The notes under the pieces were generated by a model that was not told where the DNA came from, did no database searches, and saw only the letters and a list, made by a program, of their open reading frames with translations. The position numbers were made by a program, and so were the translations under genes. 64,000 nucleotides of DNA. Source: JBAZLV01 sp964586075. Its GTDB lineage: Bacteria; Nitrospirota; UBA9217. Below are positions 17,127-26,104 of this stretch, in pieces. How positions within the stretch are numbered: position 1 is the first letter of the stretch; every line of letters starts with the position of its first letter. The DNA lies in the NCBI GenBank assembly GCA_964586075.1, contig CAZPGZ010000003.1:92791-156790 (forward strand), given 5' to 3'.

Positions 17127-17753
17127 TTAAAATTCGAATCGGATTCCCATTCCGCCTACCGTGGTTCTCCCCGTTTTTACTTCAAGCATGGCCATGAATT
17201 TCTGCGTGATTTTCCATTCGAGGCCGGCAAAAACGTTTATGTTCGTCTGGTCATCAGAAAGGAATGAACCGAAGAGTGAAGATACTTGGAGGCCTCCGTA
17301 TGGGGTAAATTTATAACCTCTTTCCGTAAGAAGAAAACTTTTGCTGAAAATGGTGGAGAACTTTATTTCACTCACATTTTTTCTACTGATGATTATTGTA
17401 TCAAAGCCCAAATCAGCAGCCAGGTCCAGTGGGATTCCAGAGGTCTCTTTTATTAATTGATATTTCAGATCCGCACCAACAAGCGCTCCGACTTTATCGT
17501 CCGGCCGGACATTCGTGACTGCGCCGAATTTTGCTCCTACTTCGAACAGGGCCCCGAGGCCATGGCGGACTGCCGGGTAAAAACTGTTATACTGCCTGTC
17601 CAGGGAGAAAAAAACGCCAACCTGGGTCATACCCTGGTCGAGACTCTGGGCGGTTGTAAATTCATTTTGGGTGATTGAAAATGCATCGGCCGGTCCAGTA
17701 AATGCACACAGGGAGATGGAGGCAATAAAAAGAAGCAGGTAAAGTTTTTTCAT
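17127..17753 (-). CDS. Small outer-membrane beta-barrel protein
   Basis: A 208-residue exported protein. A clear signal peptide ends near GPADA (about residue 24). The rest alternates polar and hydrophobic residues with frequent glycine and aromatic residues and ends in phenylalanine (IRFEF), the usual signal for outer-membrane assembly. About eight strands are plausible. A good AGGAGG precedes the ATG. No specific family recognised. Confidence 0.75.
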   Translation of the reverse strand: MKKLYLLLFIASISLCAFTGPADAFSITQNEFTTAQSLDQGMTQVGVFFSLDRQYNSFYPAVRHGLGALFEVGAKFGAVTNVRPDDKVGALVGADLKYQLIKETSGIPLDLAADLGFDTIIISRKNVSEIKFSTIFSKSFLLTERGYKFTPYGGLQVSSLFGSFLSDDQTNINVFAGLEWKITQKFMAMLEVKTGRTTVGGMGIRFEF

Positions 17754-18268
17754 CGTGAGGACCTCCTTTTAAACATGTCAAAAAAAATATAGCATCAAAC
17801 TGAAAAATTGACAAGAAAAAAAGGTGAAATGGCTGAATGGAGATGGATAAGATGAAAAAAAGCAGGATGTTCAGAAGTCATCCTGCCAGATATAGCTGAT
17901 ATGCAGTAGTCATGAATTGTATTTGCAGATAATGCCTATTCTTAATTGCAGAGCTACGGCCTTTCAGCTAAGAAATTTTAGGGAAAACACATCTTAACCA
18001 TAGGAGGAAGGACTATGACTCAGCAGCATATCATAAATCGAAAGCTCAACATCCTGGACTTAGGCAAAATACTCGGTAACATCAGATAGGCCATCATGGA
18101 CGGAGGGTTGGCTGGACTTCTGGGGAAGCCTTGACAGACGCCGCGCATTGGCAATCGGGTGGTTTTCCCGATAGGACAAAGGATCTTGACTACTCCCTTC
18201 AGTAATAAATCGAAATACGATGCACGTTCTTGGCATGAACAAGATGTGTATCTAGGCAAAGGCGCTGC
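17754..18268. other. Intergenic stretch with possible 24-codon ORF
   Basis: About 515 bp without an established gene. At 18015-18089 a plus-strand frame of 24 codons (MTQQHIINRKLNILDLGKIL...) follows AGGAGGAAGGACT, an excellent ribosome binding site. Open but unrecognisable frames continue to about 18300. It could be a small protein or the start of a decayed gene. Confidence 0.4.
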
Positions 18269-18805
18269 TCATCCATCCTTGCTCAATTCTACGTTCCAGT
18301 AGAGGTAGTCATGCCAGCTCAGCGGAGCATTTTTTATTCCGATCGTAAGGGTGACCACCGGCATCCACCGCGGTTTTACCGGTTGTCTGATCAGCCGCAT
18401 CCGTGCCTCCTGCGGTGTCCGTCCTCCTTTCCTGTTATTGCAGGCAAGACAGGCGGTAACGATGTTTTCCCACGTCGCTTCCCCCCCCTGGACCTGCGGC
18501 AGAACGTGGTCGAACGTGAGATCCTCGGCCGGATATTTGATGCCGCAGTATTGACAGGTATATTTATCCCGCTGGTAGATATTGGCCCGAGAGAAGCGGA
18601 CTTCTCTTTTCGCGCGTTTGATCTTCACGAGCTTTAGCAGACGAAGGATGGAGGGCAGTTTGAAGGTGATGGACACACCCCGGATGTCCCGGTCATACGA
18701 GTCAATTACTTCTACTTTGCCCTGGGTGAGCAGGGTAATTGCCCGCTGCCATGAAATGATCTTTAACGGTTCAAATGTTGCGTTCAGAAGGAGCGTTCGT
18801 TCCAT
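18269..18805 (-). CDS. HNH endonuclease-fold protein
   Basis: A 178-residue protein of the widespread stand-alone HNH type. The zinc-binding CQYC (about 86-89) and CLACN (118-122) frame the active-site motif FDHVLPQVQGG with the conserved His and the later Asn (WENIV). The N-terminus (LLLNATFEPLKIISW) is typical of the chromosomal HNH family found in many Gram-negatives and cyanobacteria, whose role is unsettled. GAGG precedes ATG. Divergent from the following gene. Confidence 0.9.
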   Translation of the reverse strand: MERTLLLNATFEPLKIISWQRAITLLTQGKVEVIDSYDRDIRGVSITFKLPSILRLLKLVKIKRAKREVRFSRANIYQRDKYTCQYCGIKYPAEDLTFDHVLPQVQGGEATWENIVTACLACNNRKGGRTPQEARMRLIRQPVKPRWMPVVTLTIGIKNAPLSWHDYLYWNVELSKDG

Positions 18806-18909
18806 TGCAACCTCGAGGCAAAAGAAAAACGGCTCTTGGTGTTCCGAAGACCATGGGTTCGCTCAGTTCGAGTAATGCTTAATTATCAAAATACAAAAAA
18901 CAGTATGAT

Positions 18910-18938
18910 TTGTCAATAGGTTTGAAAAACCGTATAAT
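18910..18938 (+). promoter_or_regulatory. Sigma70 promoter of a probably leaderless mRNA
   Basis: TTGTCA (18910-18915), a 17-bp spacer and TATAAT (18933-18938) are near consensus. The downstream ATG is at 18944, so the expected transcription start falls on or beside the start codon and no Shine-Dalgarno exists. Confidence 0.7.
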
Positions 18939-18943
18939 GTGCC

Positions 18944-19810
18944 ATGGCTGATTCCGAAGAAAGACGGATCGAGCAGGCACGATCAGTCCGAGGGGAAGGG
19001 ATTGCCGAATTCCTTCACGATATCTCGCCGGCTGTCATCAGGGTATTGATTCAAAACAGACATCTGTCTGAAGATGATATACTAGTCATCGCAAACAGAA
19101 AAAATCTGCCGGGCGACATTTTTGAATCGATTGCCAAAGACCAGCGGTGGATTGAAAATTATCCGATTCGACTGGCGATCGCCAAAAATCCCAAGACCCC
19201 GCTTTCGACCTCACTGACGATTGCGCGGTATCTCCGCCTGTTCGATCTTGCTGAATTAACGCGCAATCGTTTCCTCCCGCTTGTTTTCCGGCATAAGATC
19301 GAGACCATTATTATGGAAAAAATCCCTTCCATGGCGCTTGGCGTCAAGAAAACCCTTTCCAAGATTGTGTCCGGAGAGGTGCTTCTCAGGCTTATCCAGG
19401 AAGGCTATCCCGATGTGGTCAAACTCTGTCTCGACAGCCCTTATCTTCAGGAGTCCCAGCTTTATAAGGCAATCAGCCGACACAGTACGAAACCGGGAAC
19501 CATCAAGGCAATAGCTGAGCACCCAAACTGGTCAAGCCGCTCCCTTATCAAACTTGCTCTCATTCATAATGAGCATACACCGCTTTCGCTCTCAGTCAGA
19601 TTTCTCGGCGTGTTGAAAGTTGGAGATCTGCGAGAAGTCTATGCTGATCCGTCTGTCCCGGTGACCATCAAGCCATTTATTTACCGGGAACTTTGGGAAC
19701 GGGGCGAGGAACCGAATGAACCAAGAGAAGAACGGATATACGAAGCCAATGAGGAAGACGAACAGGCACTCGAACAGTTTAATGGTACGCTGGAGAATCC
19801 GGACAAATAA
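18944..19810 (+). CDS. Helical-repeat protein of unknown function
   Basis: A 288-residue soluble protein built mostly from short helices. Repeating units such as LSEDDILVIANRKNLPGDIF, PKTPLSTSLTIARYL, and EHTPLSLSVRFL (roughly every 36-40 residues) recall the leucine-rich-variant/HEAT-like repeats seen in bacterial proteins of unknown role. The last 35 residues are highly acidic. No enzyme motif. Translation is probably from a leaderless transcript, given the promoter at 18910-18938. It runs convergently into the large dehydrogenase gene. Confidence 0.7.
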   Translation: MADSEERRIEQARSVRGEGIAEFLHDISPAVIRVLIQNRHLSEDDILVIANRKNLPGDIFESIAKDQRWIENYPIRLAIAKNPKTPLSTSLTIARYLRLFDLAELTRNRFLPLVFRHKIETIIMEKIPSMALGVKKTLSKIVSGEVLLRLIQEGYPDVVKLCLDSPYLQESQLYKAISRHSTKPGTIKAIAEHPNWSSRSLIKLALIHNEHTPLSLSVRFLGVLKVGDLREVYADPSVPVTIKPFIYRELWERGEEPNEPREERIYEANEEDEQALEQFNGTLENPDK

Positions 19811-19836
19811 CTGATGAAATTGTTTTGCAGTCCGTG

Positions 19837-22677
19837 CTATTTCTTTTTGGATGTACAACGGTCCACAAGATACGCAATCGACTGGTAGCTGATCCCGCTG
19901 TGGACAGAGAGGCCGATTTCGCACGTCCTGTTGTTGGAATAGCCTCCCGCAGTAAACGGCGGCAGTGACGGTTTCAGGTCCGCAAGGGCGCTCGCGTTGA
20001 GCTCCGGATAGTTGAAACCCCGGTCACCGGCAAACCCGCAGCATCCGACCCGGGAGGGGATGACCACGGTATCGGCACATGCCTGTCCGACGATTTTAAA
20101 CTTTTCCAGCTGCCCCATCTTGAGTGAAGAGCAGGGGACATGCAGCGCGATCGTTTCGTGCTGCTTCACGAAGTCCAGCTTATCCATCAGAAAAGTCACA
20201 ATAAACTCCACAGGCTCATACAACGTTGTGGCCGGATGGAATGTACGGCGCATGCGGTAGAGGCACGTACTGGTGTCACAGAGGATGGGATATTTCCCTC
20301 CCTCGTTTGCTTCGAGGAGCGCCTGTTCGAGTTCTGTACTTTTGTGGTCTGCCTGTTCGAAGAACCCTTTGCTTTCAAAAGGGGTCCCGCAGCAAAGGTT
20401 CTCAATGTTTTTCGGAAAAATGACGTCAAAACCGGCCTTATCAAGAACAGAACGCATTGCTTCGTAGACCGTCCGTGGGTCAGTATCTTTCTGCGCTGGG
20501 CCCATGGTTCGGGCAATGCAACTCGGGAAATAGACCACTTTATTCGGTGATCCCTTGCGCGCTGTTTCGAATGATCGCTTCGGCGCTCCGGTCGGCATCC
20601 AACTGGTCCAGAGCGGAATTCTGTTGCCGGACAGCAGGCGTACAGCCGTCGCGATTTTTCCCATGAGTGTTGTTCCGAGAATAGTGTGTATCGCATGCGT
20701 TGCCTTCAGTCCTGACCACAGCATACCGACGACCAAGGCATAATGATCCGCAACCCAGCGGGCGATGCTTTTGCTCAGCGCGGTATTCTGTTCGGACCGC
20801 AGAAACTCCGTAAAGTCACCGGTGTTGATCTCCACCGGACAGGCCGTGGCGCACATGCCGTCAGCAGCGCATGTTTGTTCGCCCAGATAGGAATACAGCT
20901 GCTTCAACTCTGCAAGACGCTCGGGGTCTTCGTGAGAAGCGGTCAACCGGGATATTTCACGGGACACGGTAATGCGCTGGCGCGGTGTGGTGGAAAGATT
21001 GCGCGACGGACAGTGTGGTTCACAGAAGCCGCATTCAATGCACTTGTCCACCAGTTCATGGGTGGCCGGTAGCGGTTTAAGGTTCTCAATATACGACCGT
21101 GGGTTGTCATTGATGACGGCGCCCGGGTTCAGGAGATTATGCGGGTCGAACGCTTTTTTAATGCGTTTCATCAGCTCATATGCCTTGTTCCCCCACTCGA
21201 ATTCCACAAATGGGGCCATGTTCCGTCCGGTGCCGTGTTCGGCTTTGAGCGATCCGTCATATTTTTTGACAACCATGTGGTTGACCTCTTCCATGAATTT
21301 TCGGTAACGTTCTACTTCTTCAGGAAAGCTGAAATCCGGAGTCAGGATAAAATGCAGATTGCCTTCGAGCGCGTGGCCGAAAATAATGCCTTCTTTATAT
21401 CCGTACTTTTGCATGAGATCTTGCAGCTCAACGGTTCCCTTTGCGAGAGAATCGATCGGGAAGGCAATGTCCTCGAGAATCAAGGCCGTCCCGAGCTTGT
21501 GTGCCGCACCCGCAGACGGGATGAGGCCTTTCCGGATGTTCCACAACTGATCATATTCCCGGCTCACATCGGTGAAGACGATGGGGAATTTGGTCCGAAC
21601 CGGCTGCAGCGCGTTTATTATGCGGTCTATTTGCTGGGCAAGTGAGTTTTTGTCCCCTGCCCGCGTTTCCACCAGCAGTGATGCTGTACCAGGATCAAGT
21701 TCTTTTAAATATGCAGGAACACCTTTTTTATCAGCCACGGATATCAAGGATGCATAGTCCATGAGCTCCACGGCGTATGCCAAGCCGCTTTTGCGGAGAA
21801 TGATGGTGCCAGTGCAGGCCGATTCCACGCTGGGGAAAATAATAAGACTGCTTGCCTTATAAGGGTGCTCGATGACTGTCTTCAGGGTCAACCCCGCGAT
21901 AAAAGCGAGTGTGCCTTCCGATCCTATCACCAGATGCATGATAATGTCGATGGAGTTGCTGAAATCGACAAATGCGTTCATGCTGTAGCCGGTTGTATTT
22001 TTGATTTTATATTTATCAATTATGCGCTGTCGAAGCTGAGGGTCTGCCTGGATTTCATCACGAATGCGTTCGATTTCCTGTACCAGGTCTTTATGGGTTT
22101 CGAGAAATGCCGAGCACGAGGAGGGGTCCGCCGTATCAAGCATGCTGCCGTCTGAAAACAGCATTTTCATGTGGTCCACTGTTTTATAAGCGGTTTGCGC
22201 CGTACCGCAGCACATGCCGCTGGAGTTGTTTGCTGCAATGCCGCCGATCATGCAGGCATTGATTGAGGAAGGGTCGGGACCGATTTTTCTGCCGAACGGC
22301 AGCAGCAGCGCATTTGCTTCAGCGCCGATAATGCCGGGTTCAAGCGCGATTTTTTCACCATGCTCAAGAATCCGGTAGTCACGCCATGCTCCTGCAAGGA
22401 CTAAAAGCACCGAATCGGAGACAGCCTGTCCGGACAGGCTGGTTCCGGCTGTACGGAAAGTTATCGGCACACGCAACGTGTTTGCGATGCCCAAAATCCG
22501 CGATACTTCACCTACCGTCCGGACTTTAACGACTATTTTAGGGATGAGGCGATAAAAGCTGGCATTGGTCCCGAAAGCAAGTGTGCGCAGAGGGTCGGTA
22601 AAACAACGTGAAGCGGGGATAAAGGATGCTATTTCCTTGTGAAATTGCCGATACGTGCCGTCGAGACGACTATACAT
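19837..22677 (-). CDS. FAD/Fe-S fusion dehydrogenase, D-lactate dehydrogenase-like
   Basis: About 946 residues. The N-terminal half is a PCMH-type FAD domain plus FAD-oxidase C domain (RTAGTSLSGQAV, CMIGGIAANNSSGMCCG, GHALEGNLHFILTPD, KAEHGTGRNMAPFVE). The C-terminal half is a GlcF-like module: CIECGFCEPHCP and CAADGMCATACP for two [4Fe-4S] clusters, then CCGTPF and CCGFAGD of two CCG domains. This is the single-chain version of the three-subunit GlcDEF type and matches D-lactate dehydrogenases of the Dld-II type. I set the start at 22677, behind GAGGTGGG; ten further codons upstream are open. Confidence 0.92.
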   Translation of the reverse strand: MYSRLDGTYRQFHKEIASFIPASRCFTDPLRTLAFGTNASFYRLIPKIVVKVRTVGEVSRILGIANTLRVPITFRTAGTSLSGQAVSDSVLLVLAGAWRDYRILEHGEKIALEPGIIGAEANALLLPFGRKIGPDPSSINACMIGGIAANNSSGMCCGTAQTAYKTVDHMKMLFSDGSMLDTADPSSCSAFLETHKDLVQEIERIRDEIQADPQLRQRIIDKYKIKNTTGYSMNAFVDFSNSIDIIMHLVIGSEGTLAFIAGLTLKTVIEHPYKASSLIIFPSVESACTGTIILRKSGLAYAVELMDYASLISVADKKGVPAYLKELDPGTASLLVETRAGDKNSLAQQIDRIINALQPVRTKFPIVFTDVSREYDQLWNIRKGLIPSAGAAHKLGTALILEDIAFPIDSLAKGTVELQDLMQKYGYKEGIIFGHALEGNLHFILTPDFSFPEEVERYRKFMEEVNHMVVKKYDGSLKAEHGTGRNMAPFVEFEWGNKAYELMKRIKKAFDPHNLLNPGAVINDNPRSYIENLKPLPATHELVDKCIECGFCEPHCPSRNLSTTPRQRITVSREISRLTASHEDPERLAELKQLYSYLGEQTCAADGMCATACPVEINTGDFTEFLRSEQNTALSKSIARWVADHYALVVGMLWSGLKATHAIHTILGTTLMGKIATAVRLLSGNRIPLWTSWMPTGAPKRSFETARKGSPNKVVYFPSCIARTMGPAQKDTDPRTVYEAMRSVLDKAGFDVIFPKNIENLCCGTPFESKGFFEQADHKSTELEQALLEANEGGKYPILCDTSTCLYRMRRTFHPATTLYEPVEFIVTFLMDKLDFVKQHETIALHVPCSSLKMGQLEKFKIVGQACADTVVIPSRVGCCGFAGDRGFNYPELNASALADLKPSLPPFTAGGYSNNRTCEIGLSVHSGISYQSIAYLVDRCTSKKK

Positions 22678-22871
22678 AGACCCACCTCGCTCAATATTCC
22701 TGCATTGCATGCTGCGCGTCTATTTTTCAGGAACACAATATAAGTCCTTTTCGGAGGATATTGCTGAACATAGTCTCAAGTATAACACGTTCTGAAAAAA
22801 TTGATGGGAACCACAGAGGACAAGCAGAAGTCAGCAGTTCGGTAAGGGAGCATTTCCAGGATAGAGGAATA

Positions 22872-24023
22872 CTACTTTAACATCTTGAGAGCCCATCCTT
22901 TGCCTACGATAATAGCTCCACGGGGGCAGAATTCCTGGCAGCAAAAGCAGCGAATACAGTCGCGGTACTGTATTTCCAGCCTTTTTCCCACTAGGCTGAT
23001 TGCTTCCTGGGGGCAGTGGGCCAGGCAAATGCCGCACTGGGGGCATCGTCCGTGGTTGATCACCGGTTTCGTGGTAAAAGCTTTTTTGAGTGTGCGCCGG
23101 AGCCACTCCGGGAGAGGCCATTCAGTGTGCATTGCCTGCGGGAGACGGAAGTTCTTAATTGCCACGCGCGCAGGGGACTCACCTCGTATCATGATCTGGT
23201 CAGGATCCGTTTGTCCGACGCCTGATGCGGCCGCGGTCCGTATGATGGGCAAGCTTTTCGGATCAATTCCCGCTACCAGCGCGGACACCACGTCCAGGGC
23301 GACCGCGTCTTGACCGGCGAGCACAACGCCTACCAGCCTGGGGTCGCCGCTGCCCGGGCCATTTCCTTCCATGCCGATTACGGCGTCCATGATCGAAAGA
23401 CGCGGCTTGAACAGGGCGTACAGCTCTACAATCATCTGCATAAAAAAATCGTGATTTATGCCTGCATTGAAATGCCATTGTACTTTGCGCTTTCCCGGAA
23501 CACAGCCGAAGAGATTCTTGACAGCGCCGGTTATTGTTGTCATCCCGTGCGTCTTGAACTTTGGCAGGTTGATGATGGCATCTGCTTCGTAAGCACTTCG
23601 CGAAACTTCGAACCGTTGAAAACGACCTGTATTTTTGACGGTGATTGTTTCATCAAAATCCGCAAGCGCAGCGTTCTCTTCACGAAGAACATCCATAATC
23701 CCGGATTTTTCGCAGACTTTCTTGAGATCACCAAAACCGGGGCTGTCTCCAACCATAACGATGCCTTCTGCTTCGTGGACAAGACGGATGACAGCCCGTA
23801 CAATTTCCGGATGCGTGGTGACTGCTTCCTCCGGGCGGTTGGCTTTCAGGAGATTCGGCTTGAGAAGCACCTGCTCCCCCGGTTTTATGAACGCCTGCAT
23901 GCCACCGAGCAGGTCCACCGCCTGCCGGACAGCAGACAGGGTTTTTTCGCGCCCATAATCAGGACATCGTACAATCGAAATTTCTGATTGCGTGCTTGCC
24001 TTCTTATTTTTCTTGGCCGTCAA
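22872..24023 (-). CDS. DUF362 protein with C-terminal 2[4Fe-4S] ferredoxin domain
   Basis: A 383-residue protein. The DUF362 domain occupies about 20-290, with LLKPNLLKANRPEEAVTTHP, VGDSPGFGD and NLPKFKTHGMTTITGAVKN, all family hallmarks. The C-terminus carries CPQCGICLAHCPQ and CIRCFCCQEFCPRG, each able to hold a [4Fe-4S] cluster. DUF362 proteins are widespread in anaerobes and of unsettled function; electron transfer is inferred. TTG start with GGAGA six bases upstream. It follows the large dehydrogenase on the strand but with a 190-bp gap. Confidence 0.9.
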   Translation of the reverse strand: MTAKKNKKASTQSEISIVRCPDYGREKTLSAVRQAVDLLGGMQAFIKPGEQVLLKPNLLKANRPEEAVTTHPEIVRAVIRLVHEAEGIVMVGDSPGFGDLKKVCEKSGIMDVLREENAALADFDETITVKNTGRFQRFEVSRSAYEADAIINLPKFKTHGMTTITGAVKNLFGCVPGKRKVQWHFNAGINHDFFMQMIVELYALFKPRLSIMDAVIGMEGNGPGSGDPRLVGVVLAGQDAVALDVVSALVAGIDPKSLPIIRTAAASGVGQTDPDQIMIRGESPARVAIKNFRLPQAMHTEWPLPEWLRRTLKKAFTTKPVINHGRCPQCGICLAHCPQEAISLVGKRLEIQYRDCIRCFCCQEFCPRGAIIVGKGWALKMLK

Positions 24024-24133
24024 ACAGTTCTCCCCGTTCCTTTGATAAGCTTTTTAGCTCCGCATTGCATTCAACTTTATGCGTTCAATCGTGTCTTACG
24101 AATATATTGGATCGTGTGAAGGAACAGGACATA

Positions 24134-24373
24134 ATGCGTATACATTATAGTAATGCCCTCAGCTTTTTCGAGCGGCTGCTTTGTAAAACCGGAAGCTTTC
24201 TCGGCCCTTTCTGGGGCGCAGTTTTGATTTCTCTGAGCACCGGATTAGCGATATGGGTGACCGGAGTGTTTATGAAGCAGTACAAAGCTGAAGCCATACT
24301 CAGAAATCGGACGCTAGGAGGAACGGATGCGTCCTGGCCAAAAAACAGAGGCCGTTTTCATGAGTTTTTTTGA
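24134..24373 (+). CDS. Small predicted membrane protein
   Basis: A 79-residue frame with one strong hydrophobic segment (FLGPFWGAVLISLSTGLAIW, about 23-42) and a basic C-terminal tail. GGAACAGGA is upstream of the ATG. It overlaps the 3' end of the convergent PanE-like gene by 16 bases. No family recognised; weak support. Confidence 0.4.
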   Translation: MRIHYSNALSFFERLLCKTGSFLGPFWGAVLISLSTGLAIWVTGVFMKQYKAEAILRNRTLGGTDASWPKNRGRFHEFF

Positions 24374-25314
24374 ATAGCAGTATAGAGTTCCTCTGTCACA
24401 GGTGTTTTTACGCCGTATTTTTTCCCTAACCGAAGAATTGTCTCACCGAATAAGTCTCCCTCATTCTTCTTTCCTGCCTGTTCCAGGTCGCGCTGATAGG
24501 AAGATTTTGATTCATAGGGAAAGGTGCGTGCCTTGTCAAGATTTTCCGTGATAGTAGATTCGCGGAATTCCACGCCTTCAAACCGTGCTATTGCGATCAG
24601 TTCATTCATAACACCGCTGACTTTGTCCTTGTATTCAGGTGTTTCCATTATCTTGCCGAAGGTCGCTCCATACCGGCCGGTTACCAGCGCAAAAGGAGCT
24701 ATAAAAAGATATTTTTTCCAGATTGCGGGAAAAGCATTATCAGTCCATTTGCAACTGATGTTTGCGTTCTTAAAGAGGTCAATAATATTCTGCGGGACAA
24801 TATCCGGATGTGCGGGATCCTTCCCGAATATGATCGTACCGACAGGACCTTTCTGTGTGACGGTGCCTGGTTTCACAATATTCGAAAACACGTAGACGCA
24901 TGCTGGAAACACGATTCCGGCAGTCAGTATTTTCCTGATCCGCTGATGAATGTCTACACCGTTCAGCATCGGGATGATCATGGTGTCTGCTTGTACCTGT
25001 TGCGCGACGGTTTTGACAGTCTCGTCGAGATCATAGCTTTTTACAGCGAGGAAAATAAGATCGATTGGCGGAAGCTCGCTGAAATGTTCCACTGCTCCGG
25101 TCGGTTTACATACCAGTCCCGAGCGGTCATGCATATTCAGGATCAATCCGTTTTTCCTGATTTCCTGCAGATGCGTGCCTCTGCCGAGAAAATAAATTTC
25201 ATGGTCTTTGTCATTTTGTTCAGCGATTTTGTTTGCGATGAGACCCCCAAAATAGCCTCCGACTCCGCCGACTCCATAAACACAGATTCGTTTCAATTCT
25301 TTTTTCTCACTCAT
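24358..25314 (-). CDS. panE: 2-dehydropantoate 2-reductase family protein
   Basis: A 318-residue NADPH-dependent reductase of the ApbA/PanE family, which converts ketopantoate to pantoate for coenzyme A synthesis. The N-terminal Rossmann motif GVGGVGGYFGG (about 14-24) is intact; VKSYDLDETV and MLNGVDIHQRI match the conserved middle blocks, and the C-terminal helical domain carries the SSYQRDLEQAGKKNE region expected to hold substrate-binding Ser and Asp/Glu. Many family members are paralogues of unknown substrate, so true PanE activity is likely but not certain. Confidence 0.82.
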   Translation of the reverse strand: MSEKKELKRICVYGVGGVGGYFGGLIANKIAEQNDKDHEIYFLGRGTHLQEIRKNGLILNMHDRSGLVCKPTGAVEHFSELPPIDLIFLAVKSYDLDETVKTVAQQVQADTMIIPMLNGVDIHQRIRKILTAGIVFPACVYVFSNIVKPGTVTQKGPVGTIIFGKDPAHPDIVPQNIIDLFKNANISCKWTDNAFPAIWKKYLFIAPFALVTGRYGATFGKIMETPEYKDKVSGVMNELIAIARFEGVEFRESTITENLDKARTFPYESKSSYQRDLEQAGKKNEGDLFGETILRLGKKYGVKTPVTEELYTAIQKNS

Positions 25315-25751
25315 GCAGTGCCTCCCCGGAAAAAACTGTGGATTTCTGAGATAGATTACCGTGGAATGAACAAAATATCAAGTCCAATACGTCTCTTGTC
25401 AGGATCAATCTGTACTTTCGGATAGCCGCTCCTGCAATGACATCGCCACGCATTTTGATGTTTGCGCCGTGCAATAGGAGCGAAAAACACAAAAAACAAC
25501 TTTCCTTTGGCGGAACAAACAAATGAACAATTTAATGCTAAATTTACTTGATTTTTTCAGAAAAGGTATTATAATTTGAAAAATTCGCAGTTGTAAAGCA
25601 CTTGGTTTTTCATCAATTGATGCAAAAAGTACTTGGTGAAAACCTTTTTGCCGGTGCAGTATAAAAGTACGAAGTGCGCTTTTTTCATAATTATCGTATT
25701 GCAAGCGCACTGTTGTTATATCCAAATCTTAGGAAGAAAGGGGGGAAAATA
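25315..25751. other. Intergenic region with promoter and stem-loop
   Basis: No gene supported. A sigma70-like promoter TTGATT (25548-25553), 16-bp spacer, TATAAT (25570-25575) points to the small lipoprotein. Its long leader contains GCAAAAA facing TTTTTGC (25622-25651) and two related cacttggttttt/tacttggtgaaa segments. Confidence 0.5.
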
Positions 25752-25928
25752 ATGAAAAAGATTTCTGCAATCATAGCAGCTCTTGCAGTTGTTGCGGTTT
25801 TTGCTTTAGTGGGTTGCCAGCAGCAGGCTCCTGCTCCAGCAACAAAGTCGGCAGTAACGTCCACCGTTACCTCGACAGCAACAGCAACAGCACCTGCAGC
25901 AGCACCGGCAGCACCCGTAAAGAAGTAA
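25752..25928 (+). CDS. Small Ala/Pro/Thr-rich lipoprotein
   Basis: A 58-residue lipoprotein. Signal sequence MKKISAIIAALAVVAVFALVGC ends in the lipobox LVGC (Cys22). The mature part is low complexity: QQQAPAPA, then alternating TS/TA and APAAAPA runs ending in KK. Such short disordered lipoproteins are seen in many Gram-negatives and may act as envelope spacers; function is unknown. The start is fixed by GAAAGGGGGGAAA just upstream. Followed by a strong terminator. Confidence 0.8.
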   Translation: MKKISAIIAALAVVAVFALVGCQQQAPAPATKSAVTSTVTSTATATAPAAAPAAPVKK

Positions 25929-25956
25929 TTATTTTTCTTGCAGGTCAAAACACGTA

Positions 25957-25993
25957 AGGCCCTTCGGCAGATCCGGAGGGCCTATTTTTTTTG
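25957..25993 (+). terminator. Rho-independent terminator
   Basis: AGGCCCTTCGG (25957-25967) pairs with CCGGAGGGCCT (25973-25983) around CAGAT, followed by a T-run. Confidence 0.92.
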
Positions 25994-26104
25994 TGGTAAA
26001 TTCCAGATTTTTTCTGTTCACTCCTGCGAATATAAACGGCAACGATGCTGATTCTCCGTCCGATACACTATGCCCCTCCGCAGCAGAAGCTGCCTGCTTC
26101 AGGA

